A DNA stretch of 64,000 nucleotides from Budorcas taxicolor (Eukaryota > Chordata > Mammalia > Artiodactyla > Bovidae). Below the pieces are notes generated by a model. That model did not search any database. It was not told the DNA's origin and saw nothing but the letters and a program-made list of their open reading frames with translations. Where the stretch lies: assembly GCF_023091745.1 (NCBI RefSeq), contig NC_068910.1:128171170-128235169 (forward strand), written 5' to 3'. Below, one piece after another: positions 12,009 through 23,211 of the stretch; the first letter of the stretch is position 1; each line of letters opens with the position of its first letter. A program made the position numbers and the translations under genes.

Positions 12009-12217
12009 ATATGCCAGGCACCATTATCAGCATTTTACTTGTATAACCTCATTTAATCCTCCCAAGAGCCCTTTGAGGTAGACACTTTTATTATCCCCAT
12101 TTCACAGATGAGAAAACTGAAGCACTAACACATTAAGTAGCTTTCCCAAAGTCACACAGCTAGTAAATGGCAGTGCTGTGATTTGAATCCAGGCAGCCTG
12201 GCTCCAGAGTCTGTGTC
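12009..12217 (-). mobile_element. MIR, second part
   Basis: Antisense MIR with the well-kept blocks catttaatcctc, atccccatttcacagatgag and aagtcacacagctagtaa. It starts with the right copy of the TSD (12009-12020) and directly continues the piece ending at 8886. Confidence 0.93.
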
Positions 12218-12255
12218 TTTAGGTAAAGATATACAAATTTAGGTAAAGATATACA
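12218..12255 (+). repeat. 18-bp direct repeat, 20-bp period
   Basis: The 18-base string tttaggtaaagatataca occurs at 12218-12235 and again at 12238-12255, at the border of the MIR and the next L1M piece. Confidence 0.85.
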
Positions 12256-12259
12256 CATC

Positions 12260-12590
12260 AAAATTTTAAACTTTAATTGGCAGAGCACAGATGATTTTTA
12301 GGGCAGTGAAAATATTCCATATGGTACAATGGTACATGAATGGCATTATGAATTTGTCTAAACCCATGGATAGAATGTATAACTTCAAGAGTGAGCCCTA
12401 ATGTAAATGAGGGGCTTTGGGTGATAATGTATGTTTATCAATTGTAATAAATGCAAACTGTGGTGGGGGATGTAGAGAGTAGGGGAGGGAGGCTATGGGG
12501 AAAATGGGGAGGGGGGGTATAGAGGAATTATCTGTACTTTCCTCAAATTTTGCTATAAACCTAAAACTACTCTAAAACTATACTACAATA
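12260..12590 (+). mobile_element. L1M 3' UTR fragment
   Basis: Recognised by conserved 3' UTR phrases (agagtgagccctaatgtaaa, ctttgggtgataatgt, tttgctataaacctaaaact). It contains a G-rich stretch at 12472-12518 that is itself part of the L1M 3' UTR. Confidence 0.82.
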
Positions 12591-12927
12591 TTTTTTCATC
12601 AGCCACCATAAAAAAAATTAACAAACAAATTGGGAGATGATATTTCCACCATATTTAATTATCAACCTACTGGTACTCAGATTCTATAGGAAACTTTTCA
12701 AGTCAAAGCTGGCATTGAGCCATTTATGTTTTGCTGGTCATTTTCCAAATAAGAACCTACCCCTGTGGATATCACCATGGGTTAATGTCCACAACTCCCT
12801 TCATTCAAGTTTAATTTCCATCAGAAACCAAGTTTACCTACCGAAGGGGTATTGTGTACTCTGGCCACTAACAATAGCCTTTGCATTCGAAAATCCCTCT
12901 CCTCAAATTTTCTTTAAAACTCATATG

Positions 12928-13052
12928 GGAGCTTCCCTAGTGGTCAGATAGTAAAGAATCTGCCTGCAATGTAGGATACCCAGGTTCGATCCCTGGATCA
13001 GGAAGAGTCCCTGGAGAAGAATCCCATGGGCAGAGGAGCCTGGCAGGCTGAT
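12928..13052 (+). mobile_element. Bov-tA SINE, internally deleted and 3' truncated
   Basis: The tRNA-like head with B box (GGTTCGATCCC near 12982) is followed by a body in which the stretch between ctggagaag and aatcccatgg has been lost. It ends at ggcaggctg, without the BovB-type tail. Confidence 0.85.
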
Positions 13053-13104
13053 ATCGTGAACACATTTCTCAGAATCCTGAACAGGAGACACCAGCAATCA
13101 GTGA

Positions 13105-13261
13105 AATTATAAAGACTGGATTCTGACTCTACCAATCACTTGCTCTGTGAAAGAGGGCAAGTTACTTAAACTCTCTGTACCTCAGCTTCCTTGTGTGGAA
13201 AATGAGGCAGTCAACAACCATGTCACACGAGCACTGTAGGAATGGAGTCAGTGGATTAGAT
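13105..13261 (+). mobile_element. MIR, first part (split by L1M)
   Basis: Sense MIR blocks: gggcaagttacttaaact, ctctgtacctcagc and tgtggaaaatgagg. The missing end reappears after the L1M piece at about 13866-13920 (acatggtaagtgctcggcag). Confidence 0.75.
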
Positions 13262-13865
13262 AAACGAGCACATTCTGGGAGTTCCTCAAAAGATTATATT
13301 TAAGAATTATCATATGGCTCAGTGATTCCACTCCTAGGTATATATCCAAGAGAAATGAAAACATATGTCCACACAAAACATGTACATGCATGTTCATAAT
13401 AGTATTATACATAACAGCCAAAAAGTGGAAGGAACCCAAATGTCTACCCACTGAAGAATAAACAAAATGCATGTTATGCATGCAATTGGATAGTACCCTA
13501 CAGCAAAAAATGAATGGGGAAAATGAAGCACTGATTCAAGCTACAGCATACAGGGATGTTGAGAACACTATGCTAAATGAAGAAACGCCACTCACAAAAG
13601 GCCACACGTGAACCAGATGTTCAGAGTAGACAAACCCATACAGTCAGAATATAGTTTAGTGATTGCCCAGGGGCTTGGGGTAGGGGAGAATGGAAAGTAA
13701 CGCTAAAGGCATAGGGTTTATTTTGTAGTGATGAAATGTTCTAAAGTTAGATATGGAGATGGTCATGAAATTCTGTGAATACACTATAATCCACTGAATT
13801 GGAGACCTTAAAATTGTGACTTTTATGATGTGTAAATTATAGCTCAATAAAGTGGTTATTCTTAA
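13262..13865 (+). mobile_element. L1M 3' end (last ORF2 codons and 3' UTR)
   Basis: The start encodes the conserved ORF2 C-terminal stretch (ccactcctaggtatatatcc), followed by the Cys-poor tail and a 3' UTR ending gctcaataaagtggttatt. It is 5' truncated and sits in the middle of a MIR. Confidence 0.88.
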
Positions 13866-13920
13866 GAGAACATACCCATAGGACTTGATACATGGTAAGT
13901 GCTCGGCAGCTATTTGGATG
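13866..13920 (+). mobile_element. MIR, second part
   Basis: The MIR end block (ttgatacatggtaagtgct) follows directly after the L1M 3' end, completing the copy begun at 13105. Confidence 0.6.
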
Positions 13921-14249
13921 TTGTTTGTCTACCTATATGTCTTCCAGCATCCCTAAATTGTTTTGACCAATCAAGAATTTTTCCAATTAAAAAAAAGGTT
14001 ATGGTTTCAAAAAGCCTTACAGCATCAAGGGCTCAAGAGAAAGACCCAAGAAGACCCTTGTTGAGGGAAAAAGAGAGACCCCTGTGCTCTAGTGTGTGGG
14101 GATTTGGGAGGATCCTGGGGTGTGGTAAGCTCCAGTGTGATTCGAGAACTGTAAGAGCAGCCTTGTGGGCATGCACAGCAGGTATCAGCCTCCCCAGCAG
14201 TTATGAGAGCAATAAATTACACTAACCACATTCCTTCCCCAGCCAGGTG

Positions 14250-14400
14250 CGGATCCCACTCTGTGCACTGTCTCATTTAATCCTCACCACTCTCCTGAGA
14301 GTTTGGTTCTATGCTTACCCCCATTTTTCAGATGACAAAACCAATGTAGGGAACAGTTATCTCCAGAACCCACACTCTTCACCACTGTCTTGCCACCTGC
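14250..14400 (-). mobile_element. MIR
   Basis: Antisense MIR blocks catttaatcctcaccact and cccccatttttcagatgac are clear; the rest is diverged. Confidence 0.75.
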
Positions 14401-14434
14401 CACACAGTCCCTGGACCTAAGAACTTCTTGCCAT

Positions 14435-14660
14435 AATAATTATAGTAATAGCTAGCATATAAGCTTACTATACTAGAGGTGGTATTCTAATGGTTTTACA
14501 TATATTCAAGCATTTAATTATCACAACAACATTGAGATGTAGTATCATTTTCAGATGACGCAACTGAGGCACAGAGAGAAAAGATGACAAACCCAAGCCC
14601 ACATAGCAGGAAGGTGGCAAGGCTGTCCTCTTAATCCATATAGCCTGCCTATTAGAGTCT
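14435..14660 (-). mobile_element. MIR
   Basis: Antisense MIR with catttaattatcacaacaac, cattttcagatgacgc and aactgaggcacagagag; a separate copy 35 bp from the previous one. Confidence 0.8.
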
Positions 14661-14714
14661 TCCTCTCAATCAGTGATGTATTGCTTCTCTAGCTGATAAA
14701 TGTAGTACTGGCTT

Positions 14715-14945
14715 TGTCCCCCAGACTTGTCTAAATTTTCAATATATATTCTTTTAAATCTTCATAACAATGCTCTGAAATAGATATTATGAAAAACTAT
14801 ATTTAAGTAGAAGAAATTAAGTATAGAGTAACTACTCTGTACAAGTATATTCAGTGAGCAAGTGTCAAAACCAAGGTAGCTTTATGCCAAGGTGACTTGT
14901 CCTTGGAGTCCAGGCCCTTTACCACAACTTTACACTCCCTCGGTA
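14715..14945 (-). mobile_element. Probable MIR
   Basis: Weak antisense MIR resemblance (aaatcttcataacaatgctc, agtccaggccctttaccaca); heavily diverged. Confidence 0.45.
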
Positions 14946-15033
14946 GTGAACAAATTCCTGAAACTAGAGACTACGTTTATCATCATGCAACTGGAGACAA
15001 AGCTAATGCTGAAATACTCAGAAAAGTTTAAAC

Positions 15034-15306
15034 CAAGAAGGCAATGGCAACCCACTCCAGTACTCTTGCTTGGAGAACCCCAAGGACGGAGGAGCCTGGT
15101 GGGCTGCAGTCCATGGGGTCGCGAAGAGTCAGACACGACTGAGCGACTTCACTTTCACTTTTCACTTTCATGCATTGGAGAAGGAAATGGCAACCCACTC
15201 CAGTGTTCTTGCCTGGAGAATCCCAGGGACAGAGGAGCCTGGTGGGCTGCTGTCTATGGGGTCGCACAGAGTCGGACACGACTGACGTGACTTAGCAGCA
15301 GCAGCA
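15034..15306 (+). mobile_element. Bov-A2 SINE
   Basis: A complete dimer from gaaggcaatggcaaccc through the cactttcacttttcacttt linker to an AGCAGCAGC tail. Low divergence from the usual Bov-A2 text suggests a fairly young copy. The open frames across it on both strands are typical SINE artefacts. Confidence 0.95.
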
Positions 15307-15992
15307 AGATAATCCAAATAAACAAAAACAAAACAATCTTCCACCTGCAGGTGTAAGGAAGGGATCCCTGGACATTATCAGAGGATCCTGGGAGAGGGTG
15401 GGAAGGATATATGCTTCTCCCAACTTCATGCTTTGATTCTGCACTGAGGTGTCCCCTGAGATCCTCTGAACAATATATCCATTCTGCACTTAACAAGTTG
15501 ATTAGTAGAGTTCATGCAAACCCCAGGCTAATGACTCCAGTTCTCCCCTATTATTCAGTAGCCTTCCATCCCACTTGCCTCCAAAGTCAAGCAGAGAAAG
15601 CTATTCCCACCATCCTGTGCAGGTTTCAAGGCTAGCTAGCCCTACACACACATACCCTGTCCTGGCACAGATTTGTATTGTCTTGAAAAAGGCCTAGGAA
15701 CCCCACTCTCTGCTGCTTAGAGAGCACTTGTTCAAAGCAAGTGGGCCTTAGCCCACATTCTTGCCCTGATGCTTAGGAGCAGCCATTGTTCCAATTTATA
15801 GAGCTAGGGGAATAATCCACTTAGCCATTACTCTGTCATCCAACAATCTTTCCAATGTCATGCTTTTTCCTCACCTCTCCTCCTGTCATCAACCTTTGGG
15901 CTATTTCTTCGCACCCAGATGTGAATGTGATTATTAGACATATAGTAAAAATACATTGTGCTGTTGTCCTTTTCAGCACTATAGTCCATGTA
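15307..15992. other. Unassigned sequence, no gene seen
   Basis: No repeat family, RNA gene or convincing exon recognised between the SINE and the BovB. Confidence 0.5.
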
Positions 15993-17155
15993 GTTTCAGA
16001 TGTTCAAGCTGGTTTTAGAAAAGCCACAGGAACCAGAGATCAAATTGCCAACATCTGCTGGATCATGGAAAAAGCAAGAGAGTTCCAGAAAAACATCTAT
16101 TTCTGCTTTATTGACTATGCCAAAGCCTTTGACTGTGTGGATCACAATAAACTGTGGAAAATTCTTCAAGAGATGGGAATACCAGACCACCTGACCTGCC
16201 TCTTGAGAAACCTGTATGCAGGTCAGGAAGCAATAGTTAGAACTGGACATGGAACAACAGACAGGTTCCAAATAGGAAAAGGAGTACGTCCAGGCTGTAT
16301 ACTGTCACCCTGCTTATTTAACTGATATGCAGAGCACATCATGAGAAATGCTGGGCTGGAGGAAGCAGAAGCTGGAATCAAGATTGAATCTCAGATATGC
16401 AGACAACACCTCCTTTGTGGCAGAAAGTGAAGAACTAAAGAGCCTCTTGATCAAAGTGAAAGGGGAAAGTGAAAAATTTGGCTTAAAGCTCAGCATTCAG
16501 AAAACTAAGATCATGGCATCCAGTCCCATCACTTCATGGCAAACACATGTGGAAACAGTGTCAGACTTTATTTTGGGGGGCTCCAAAATCACTGCAGATG
16601 GTGACTGCAGCCATGAAATTAAAAGACGCTTACTCCTTGGAAGGAAAGTTATGACCAACCTAGACAGCATATTAAAAAGCAGAGACATTACTTTGCCAAC
16701 AAAGGTCTGTCTAGTCAAGGCTATGGTTTTTCCAGTAGTCATGTATGGATGTGAGTGTTGGACTATAAAGAAAACTGGGGGCCAGAGAACTGATGCTTTT
16801 GAACTGTTGGAGAAGACTCTTGAGAGTCCCTTGGACTGCAAGGAGATCCAACCAGTCCATCCTAAAGGAAATCAGTCCTTAATATTCATTGGAAGGACTG
16901 ATGCTGAAACTCCAATATTTTGGCCACCTGATGTGAAGAGTTGACTCATTGGAAAAGACCCTGATGCTGAGAAAGATTAAGGGCAGGAAGAGAAGGGGAT
17001 GACAGAGGATGAGATGCTTGGATAGCATCACCAACTCAACAGACACCAGTTTGAGTAAATACCAGGAGTTGGTGATGGACAGGGAGGCCTGGTGTGTTGC
17101 AGTCCATGAGGTTGCAAAGAGTTGGACGCTACTGCATGACTGAACTGAACTGAAC
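15993..17155 (+). mobile_element. BovB LINE, 5'-truncated 3' third
   Basis: Starts at the RT block DVQAGFRK, keeps KAFDCVDHNKLWKIL and GCILSPCLFN, then a frame break; a second frame (16348-16944) holds a damaged YADN in place of YADD and the region after the RT. The end is an (ACTGA)n-like tail at about 17155. The stretch 16706-16908 is almost identical to 11553-11755. Confidence 0.93.
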
Positions 17156-18789
17156 AGTTTTAAGTCTGGGGAGAAGACTGACATTCCTGATTAAAACGAA
17201 GTCTTTGTATTCTACAAATGTCATCCAGGGCTCTGAAGAACAGGCATTTAGCAGCTTGCCAGTATGCATACATCCAAAACAAATTATAGATGATACATTT
17301 GTCCTCATGGACTATCAGTTATACTCACCTGCATATATGTCCTAAAAATAGATATACAGTCTCAGAAATGCACACATTCCCAACAGTGACACAGACTCAC
17401 ACACCAACATCAGCAACTTTGAAAGGAGGCCTTATCCTTCTCATCAGTTTTTCTTTTGGTGCCAGCACAGATTCACAAGTTGCAGTTAGCAGCAGTACTA
17501 TCAAAATGTATTTTTAAGTCCATTGTGTTGTTTTGACAAACTAAACGATTAATTAACAGCAATCTAACAAACAGATCTCTACTTACAGCTTAGAGTGAAA
17601 GAAACACACAGATTGCCATAACCGTTCTACTGTCACCATTATGGAGGAAGAATACTGCCTAATTAATTATAATTGATCACAAAGATTAGATTCAAATTCC
17701 ACTAACAGGGCAGAAGAAGCCCAAACTGAGGAAATAAATCAGAAAACTATTCTCTGAATCCATAATGAACCAATAAGCTTTGGAGATAAACAGATTTATT
17801 TTAACTTTAGTTTTTAGAAAATAATTTGAGAACATTTAGAGGCCTTTGGAGAGAGAATACAGAGTGGGAACAGGGGTAGAGCCCAAAGTAGGGAAGCAGT
17901 GATTCAAGTGAATGCTGGGAGTTCTCGCCTCTGACTCTGTACTAAAAATCAGTAAGGTGTTCACCAAGGTAGGGGTTAGGCACAGGATGTGTGTATGTCA
18001 TTCTGCAGAGGTGGCCCTGACTGATACTTCTGTTGCCCATATTCTTCTAGACCCAAAGGCACATCCCTGTAAACTGGAAGATTCTCCAAAGACTTCTCTT
18101 ACCTACTTTTCCTTCCCAGCATCTAGTGCCCTTTCCTCTGATTACAGAGGCCCCTCCCCTGGCCACAGTCATGACTGAGCGAGACAATGGCTCTCACCTC
18201 ATCTCCTTACTCCCCAGCCCTGGGGCAGTGCTTAAGCCAAGAAGAGGACTCAAGACCCAATCCAGGCCCACCAAAGGTCTTCTGAAAGGTCTGAAAAACC
18301 AGAGGTTGGAGAGACAAGTCTGTTCTCTTACGCAACCCCCTTTCTTCTTTGTTTGTGAGGCTGCAAAGAGGCAAATTGCATGAGGGCGGTAGAGAGTGGA
18401 GACAGACTTGGAGAGTGGAGACAGATGGGGAGTGTGGACCCAGCTCCAGACAGTGGGTGCTCAGCACTGCTGCAGTTCCCAAGCATTCATTTGGTTTGTC
18501 TTTCCCGTTTTTGCTTTACTAGTTCAAGGTGGGTTCTAAGAAAATCCCAACACTATGTTGGGAAGTCAGGTAAATCCAGAAACTCCTCAAATAAAAGGAT
18601 GCCCAACTACAGAAATAGTCTGATACAGAACTGGAGCCACTCTGGACCAGACAGAAGCTTTTCACAAATTCTTGGCATGGCTGCTGGAATTTACCTCCCG
18701 AACAGACTACACTGAAGCTGCAGATCTTACAGTTGAGACTGGATGGTGGAGACAGCTTAAACTTCATAATGGAAACGACCTGGCTTAAG
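17156..18789. other. Unassigned sequence, no gene seen
   Basis: AT-rich in its first half, more mixed from 17900. Short open frames (17912-18178, 18126-18383) lack any recognisable domain. Confidence 0.5.
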
Positions 18790-18950
18790 TTGTGATTCCT
18801 CGATCTTGACCAAATGCCTTAACCGTTCTAAACCATAGTTCCTCCATTCATAAAATGGGAATGATTACCCCTCACTAGGGTTTGTGAGGATTAAATAAGA
18901 TAATGCACAAAGAGAAAATAAATAATAGTATCTCGAACAATATATATAGA
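18790..18950 (+). mobile_element. MIR
   Basis: Sense MIR blocks: cataaaatgggaatgatta and gtgaggattaaataagataa. Confidence 0.8.
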
Positions 18951-20409
18951 CTCTCAGCTTGCCTGCAAGCATCAGTCTTTCCTTATTGTCATCTTCCTCT
19001 CTCTGAACAGCTGAGCAGTATAACATACACCCACTTTCTCCTGGTACAAGAGAACATAGTAAATGAGTAATTAGAAGCTAAAATCCTACCCCATCTATAA
19101 AATATTAAAATCTGATTTTAGCTTAGAGCCTGTTGGATTTGGTAGATGTACAAGAAATGTTCATGCATTTATTAATGTAGTTGGTTGTACTAATAGTGAC
19201 CTCACTAATTTAAAATAACTTGGGAGAAGGCCCAACCCAATATGGGATGATTTTTTTAAGTATACTTTAATTAGTTTCAAACATATTCAGTAACTGAAAT
19301 AACTCTGTAAAGAATTGCCTGGGAGAATCAATTATGTGATATAGTGACAAAAATGATTTATAGACAGTATATCAAAAGTTGGTACACAAAATACCAGATT
19401 AACTCCTGTCATCTATGGTGGAACTGAAAGGGCTCTGACCTTTTACCAGAAAAGCTGACTTCTCGGCATCTTTATCTATAAAATTGGAATTAAAATGTCT
19501 AAAACATGTTTTAATATGAGGCTTAGAATTCAAAAAGTGAGAATAAAACTACAAAGCCTGTGAAACAGGTATACAGAAAAATGAATGTGCACGTTATAAC
19601 CCAGAGCTCAGCACATAAGGCATCGGGACTTGGCATTTCAGGAGACAACTCAGAGGCCTCCAGCCCTTGCCTGACCTTCCAGGTGTTCATACAGAACCTT
19701 CAGGACCTAGCTCTAGCTCCGGCTGGCTATCTTTCAGTTCACCCATTAGAAAGAACTTCTGGCAACCTTGTTTGTACCCCCATGAGCCTGTATTGCTGGT
19801 CCCATTTCTTTTTTGGACCAGAGATGTACATTTTACCTAAGAAGATTCAATCAGATTTTTCCAAATGAGAATTTGGAATAAGGATAATCAAATCTAGGCA
19901 CTTTCCAGGTCGCCTGCTGGAGAAGCAACATGTAAACCAAGGAGCTATGATGAATCATATCCCATTATTTGGGAAGCAGGTCTCAGAGAGAAAACAAAGA
20001 GACTTTCAGGAAGAGACAAATACTCCATTCCTACTTCTAGTGTCTAGATACAGTCTAACTCCTTCCTGGCCACTGGGATCCATGAGATGTTCTCTGTACC
20101 CTTATGATAAAATTTCCCTCTGTGATAGCTTGGAATAAAAGCAAAATAACTTTAATACAACAGGGAAGGGATAAGAAATCAGTAAAAAAATAAAAAAATA
20201 AAAAGTCTGACTTCAAAATAAACAAATCAGAAGGAGAAAACAAGCTTTGCCCAAGCTATATTTACTTTCTTGGTATGGTGCTGGGCTGCAGGTAAACTTG
20301 GGTTAGTAAGAGAAGAGTTAGGTAGGTTCTTACTGCAGGTACATGAAGAGTTCAGAACTCTTCTAGAATAGCATGGTGTAACACTTAACTTACCTGCTTT
20401 TTTTTAAAA
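18951..20409. other. Unassigned sequence with a small inverted repeat
   Basis: No family recognised. Perfect 11-bp arms aagctaaaatc (19075-19085) and gattttagctt (19114-19124) could form a short hairpin with a 28-nt loop. An A-rich tract lies at 20183-20203. Confidence 0.45.
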
Positions 20410-20590
20410 GATATTAATTTCATGTTACTACTTCTAACAACTGTTTTCATTCCTTCTGTACAGAAGAGGTTACTGAGACTTAGAGAGAAAAAAATGATTT
20501 ATCCAAGATTTCATAGTCAGCAAGAAGCAAGAAACTGATTACCCCCAGTTTTCTGTCCATAAATGCCATGCTCATTCCATACTAGGCTCT
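20410..20590 (-). mobile_element. MIR
   Basis: Antisense MIR: agaagaggttactgagactt, atttatccaagatttcatag and the end block near atgctcattcc. Confidence 0.65.
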
Positions 20591-21290
20591 AGGATGGGAG
20601 GGAAACCACAAGGATATTTTGTACTTGAGGCAGTAGATTCTAATCATTTTAGTATGGGGAAGTGTTTTTAAAGTCAAAAGAGTTCTAAGATCTGTATTTC
20701 ATATAGGTTTACTTTTTATATTCACTTCTAAGAAAAAATCAATAAAAATAATTACAGCTATATCAATAACGCTTTTAAATAAGTGTGTTATTAACCAATA
20801 AAATAAATTTAAAATTTTATGTTTATGTGTGTTGGCATAGGGTTAAGGAAAAAAGAGAGAGGGAGAGAGGGAGAAAGGATATAACTGGACAGTCACCCTA
20901 TTTTTTTAAATTTATACTGTACATAGTGGTTAGTACACTTAAAGATTTAGAAACCCTATCATTAAACCAAGACCTCCTGGGGAACACTGGCCCTTTTTAA
21001 AAAAAAAGCCACTCCAACAAGGAAAACTGACTGTTTTAAATCTCAGACATTTTTTAAGAGGTTAATTTTTTATTTTTCAAAAATGGCTTCAATTAACAAA
21101 AATGTTAGAAGACAACCTTGCTTTACCCCATATCTTCCTGAGTAGGAAACTTAGATTCTGGATTTTCTGGGAATGGGTAGGGGGGAAGGGGGGGGTGGGG
21201 GGACTTAGGTTTAGAATTGAAAACAGAAGCCCCTCAAGATATTATAAACAGGAAGGGATTTCACAAGTGAATTAAAGGCACACACAATTT
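20591..21290. other. Unassigned AT-rich sequence with a G-run
   Basis: No family recognised. 21175-21202 is a G-rich run able in principle to form a G-quadruplex on the plus strand. Confidence 0.5.
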
Positions 21291-21528
21291 TCATTTGGGC
21301 TGAAAGAGTTAAGGGGGTGACCGCTGTCTTTTGGAAAACCCAGGAGTGCCCACATCACAGGGAAGCTGTCAGCAGAGACCACAGTTGCCTGTAGCAACAA
21401 AAGAGTGCCCAGAGACCTGGCTAAACCCAACAGCTGCAACTGCTCTGCTTGTGCACCTGCTCACAGCTGCAGCCAGAGAATAATGGCTTCCCCTTCCCTT
21501 CTCTACTGAATTTCAGGGTGTGCTTCTC

Positions 21529-21582
21529 ATTGGCTGACTGTAACCTGGAATTACGCTGATAAGGATGCTGGGAAATGTAGTT
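21529..21582 (-). promoter_or_regulatory. CCAAT box plus ZNF143-like (SBS) motif
   Basis: Plus-strand attgg (21529-21533) is an inverted CCAAT box in NF-Y-like context. Thirty bases on, 21563-21582 reads ggatgctgggaaatgtagtt, whose reverse complement closely follows the ACTACAWTTCCCAGCAT element bound by ZNF143/THAP11. The pair sits at the edge of the ERVL-like stretch, so it may belong to an old LTR rather than a host promoter. No transcript start can be seen. Confidence 0.4.
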
Positions 21583-22860
21583 CTCAGTCTTCTTTCCAAG
21601 GAGGGATGCTGGTGCTGATTACTCAGTACAATCTACCCCCTTTCTCAATTCAAATCCATGAAACCTTTTTAACCAATGTTCATCTTCCAACCAATCTCAT
21701 GTCTCTACCTCATATGAGGCATCTGCCTCTCATACAAACGTAGATGAACTTTTTTCCTCCTGCAAAAGTGGAGATTCAAAGCTTCTTCAGGAACCATATT
21801 CATCTCTCAGGGGAATTGACACTTCAATTCCCCTTCTAGTATGATCACGATCCTTCTCTGACAGGCAGTAAGCTAAAGATTAAACCTTGTAAGGTTAATC
21901 ACAACTAACACATCTTACAGAATGTTGTACAGAAAAGAGAGAAGAAACTGGTGTATAAGACATCTGTACCTGTATCTCATATATCTCAAAGCAAATGTAT
22001 GTGTCTTAAATACGTACCTCAAAGCAAAAACAGAACACATAACCAACACAGTCCTCATTTTTTTAAATGTTGATAATGCCATGAACTCCTTTCTTGCACT
22101 ACCCATTCCATGTTCCTTTTATAATCAATCAGCATCTAAGCCAGCCATAACAGTTTCTCTGCTGGGATGACCAAATCTTCATTCCTGAAGGTGCCTATAT
22201 TTGGTTGCTACAGACTTCCATTAAATTCTACCAGTCAAACATGGAACACACTATAGCAAATCCCCTAGGATTCAGACACTCTGCCATATTGCTTTTATGT
22301 AACAGCAACCCCTTCATAATCAGAGTCACCAATGATACACTGACTCCTTTTGTCTCTTGGCTCAGTGGCACAAGCAGCCCTAAAAAGTCAGGTCATTGTC
22401 TCAGCTTCCAGTGATAATTAATGTGGTATCCCCTGGTGAAAGGATTCTTTATTTGGAAACTGAGAGTCCTAAACCATCAGGGTCCAAAGTTGTGAAGCTG
22501 GGAAGCAAAAACTGGCTTTCTAGACCCATATATTCTTCCAGTGGGATATCACATATAGCTTGCTGTTTTTGAGTATTTACTGCATCTTGCTTTTGAGTGA
22601 ACAAGAGACATGATAAGACCAGTCAATTCCATAAGTGCAACACTTTCCCTCACTCTCTTTTTATTTATTATTTTGGCTACAAAATAAAATTCCTCGGTCA
22701 GAATAAAAATAAAAATATTGTGTGTGATACCAAGACAGTGAATAATGCTTTCAATAAGCCCACAGATGGTGGTACTGGCAGAAATGTTGCTAACAGAGAA
22801 GGCAGACTCATCTTCATATTATGTATCCATTCCAGGGATTAAAAAAAAATCGCTGCCCTC

Positions 22861-23211
22861 TCAATAATGGAGGGAGTCCAATGTAATCAATTTGGTACCA
22901 GGTGGCTGGCTGGGTCCTTCTGGGGGATGCTGCCATATTGGGAACTCAGCTTTGGTATATGCCATTGACATGTTAACACGTTGGACAGTCAGCAGTAGCA
23001 GCCAGAGCCGCCTTGGTGAAGGAAAATCCATGTTGTTGGGCTCATGCATAACATCTAGCCCTATTAATATGACCACTTTGTTGATGAGCAAGTTGTGGAG
23101 TAGATGGGGTAAGAAGCTGACAGCCGTCACAGAGCTAGTTGTGTAATCTCTGTGATTACTGAGTCTTGTCTGAAGTAGACACCTTGTGTTGAGTAATCTC
23201 ATGGTTAACAA
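22861..23211 (-). pseudogene. Retroviral-type integrase N-terminal remnant (ERVL-like)
   Basis: An open stretch of 116 codons on the minus strand. It has the order expected at the start of an ERVL integrase: an HHCC-like region with DVMHE and a NNMDFPSPR-type block, then a PPGTK stretch where the family has its PATxWQVDYIGPLP-type entry to the catalytic core. The zinc-binding cysteines are not intact and the catalytic core does not continue in frame. It is a decayed fragment with no expected function. Confidence 0.5.

Noticed and set aside
15028..15290. Open frames on both strands at 15 kb (and like ones at 1.5, 26.0, 26.8 and 48.3 kb)
   Set aside because: They are translations of Bov-A2 SINEs, which tend to lack stops on both strands; not genes.
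16497..16841. 114-codon minus-strand frame (similar ones at 11485-11688, 32929-33132, 41583-41930 and 61838-62068)
   Set aside because: The antisense shadow of the BovB C-terminal region, repeated wherever BovB occurs.
15993..17155. TSD for the BovB at 16-17 kb, and for those at 32.5, 37.7 and 61.8 kb
   Set aside because: Only 5-bp or weaker matches at the flanks; not enough to claim a TSD.
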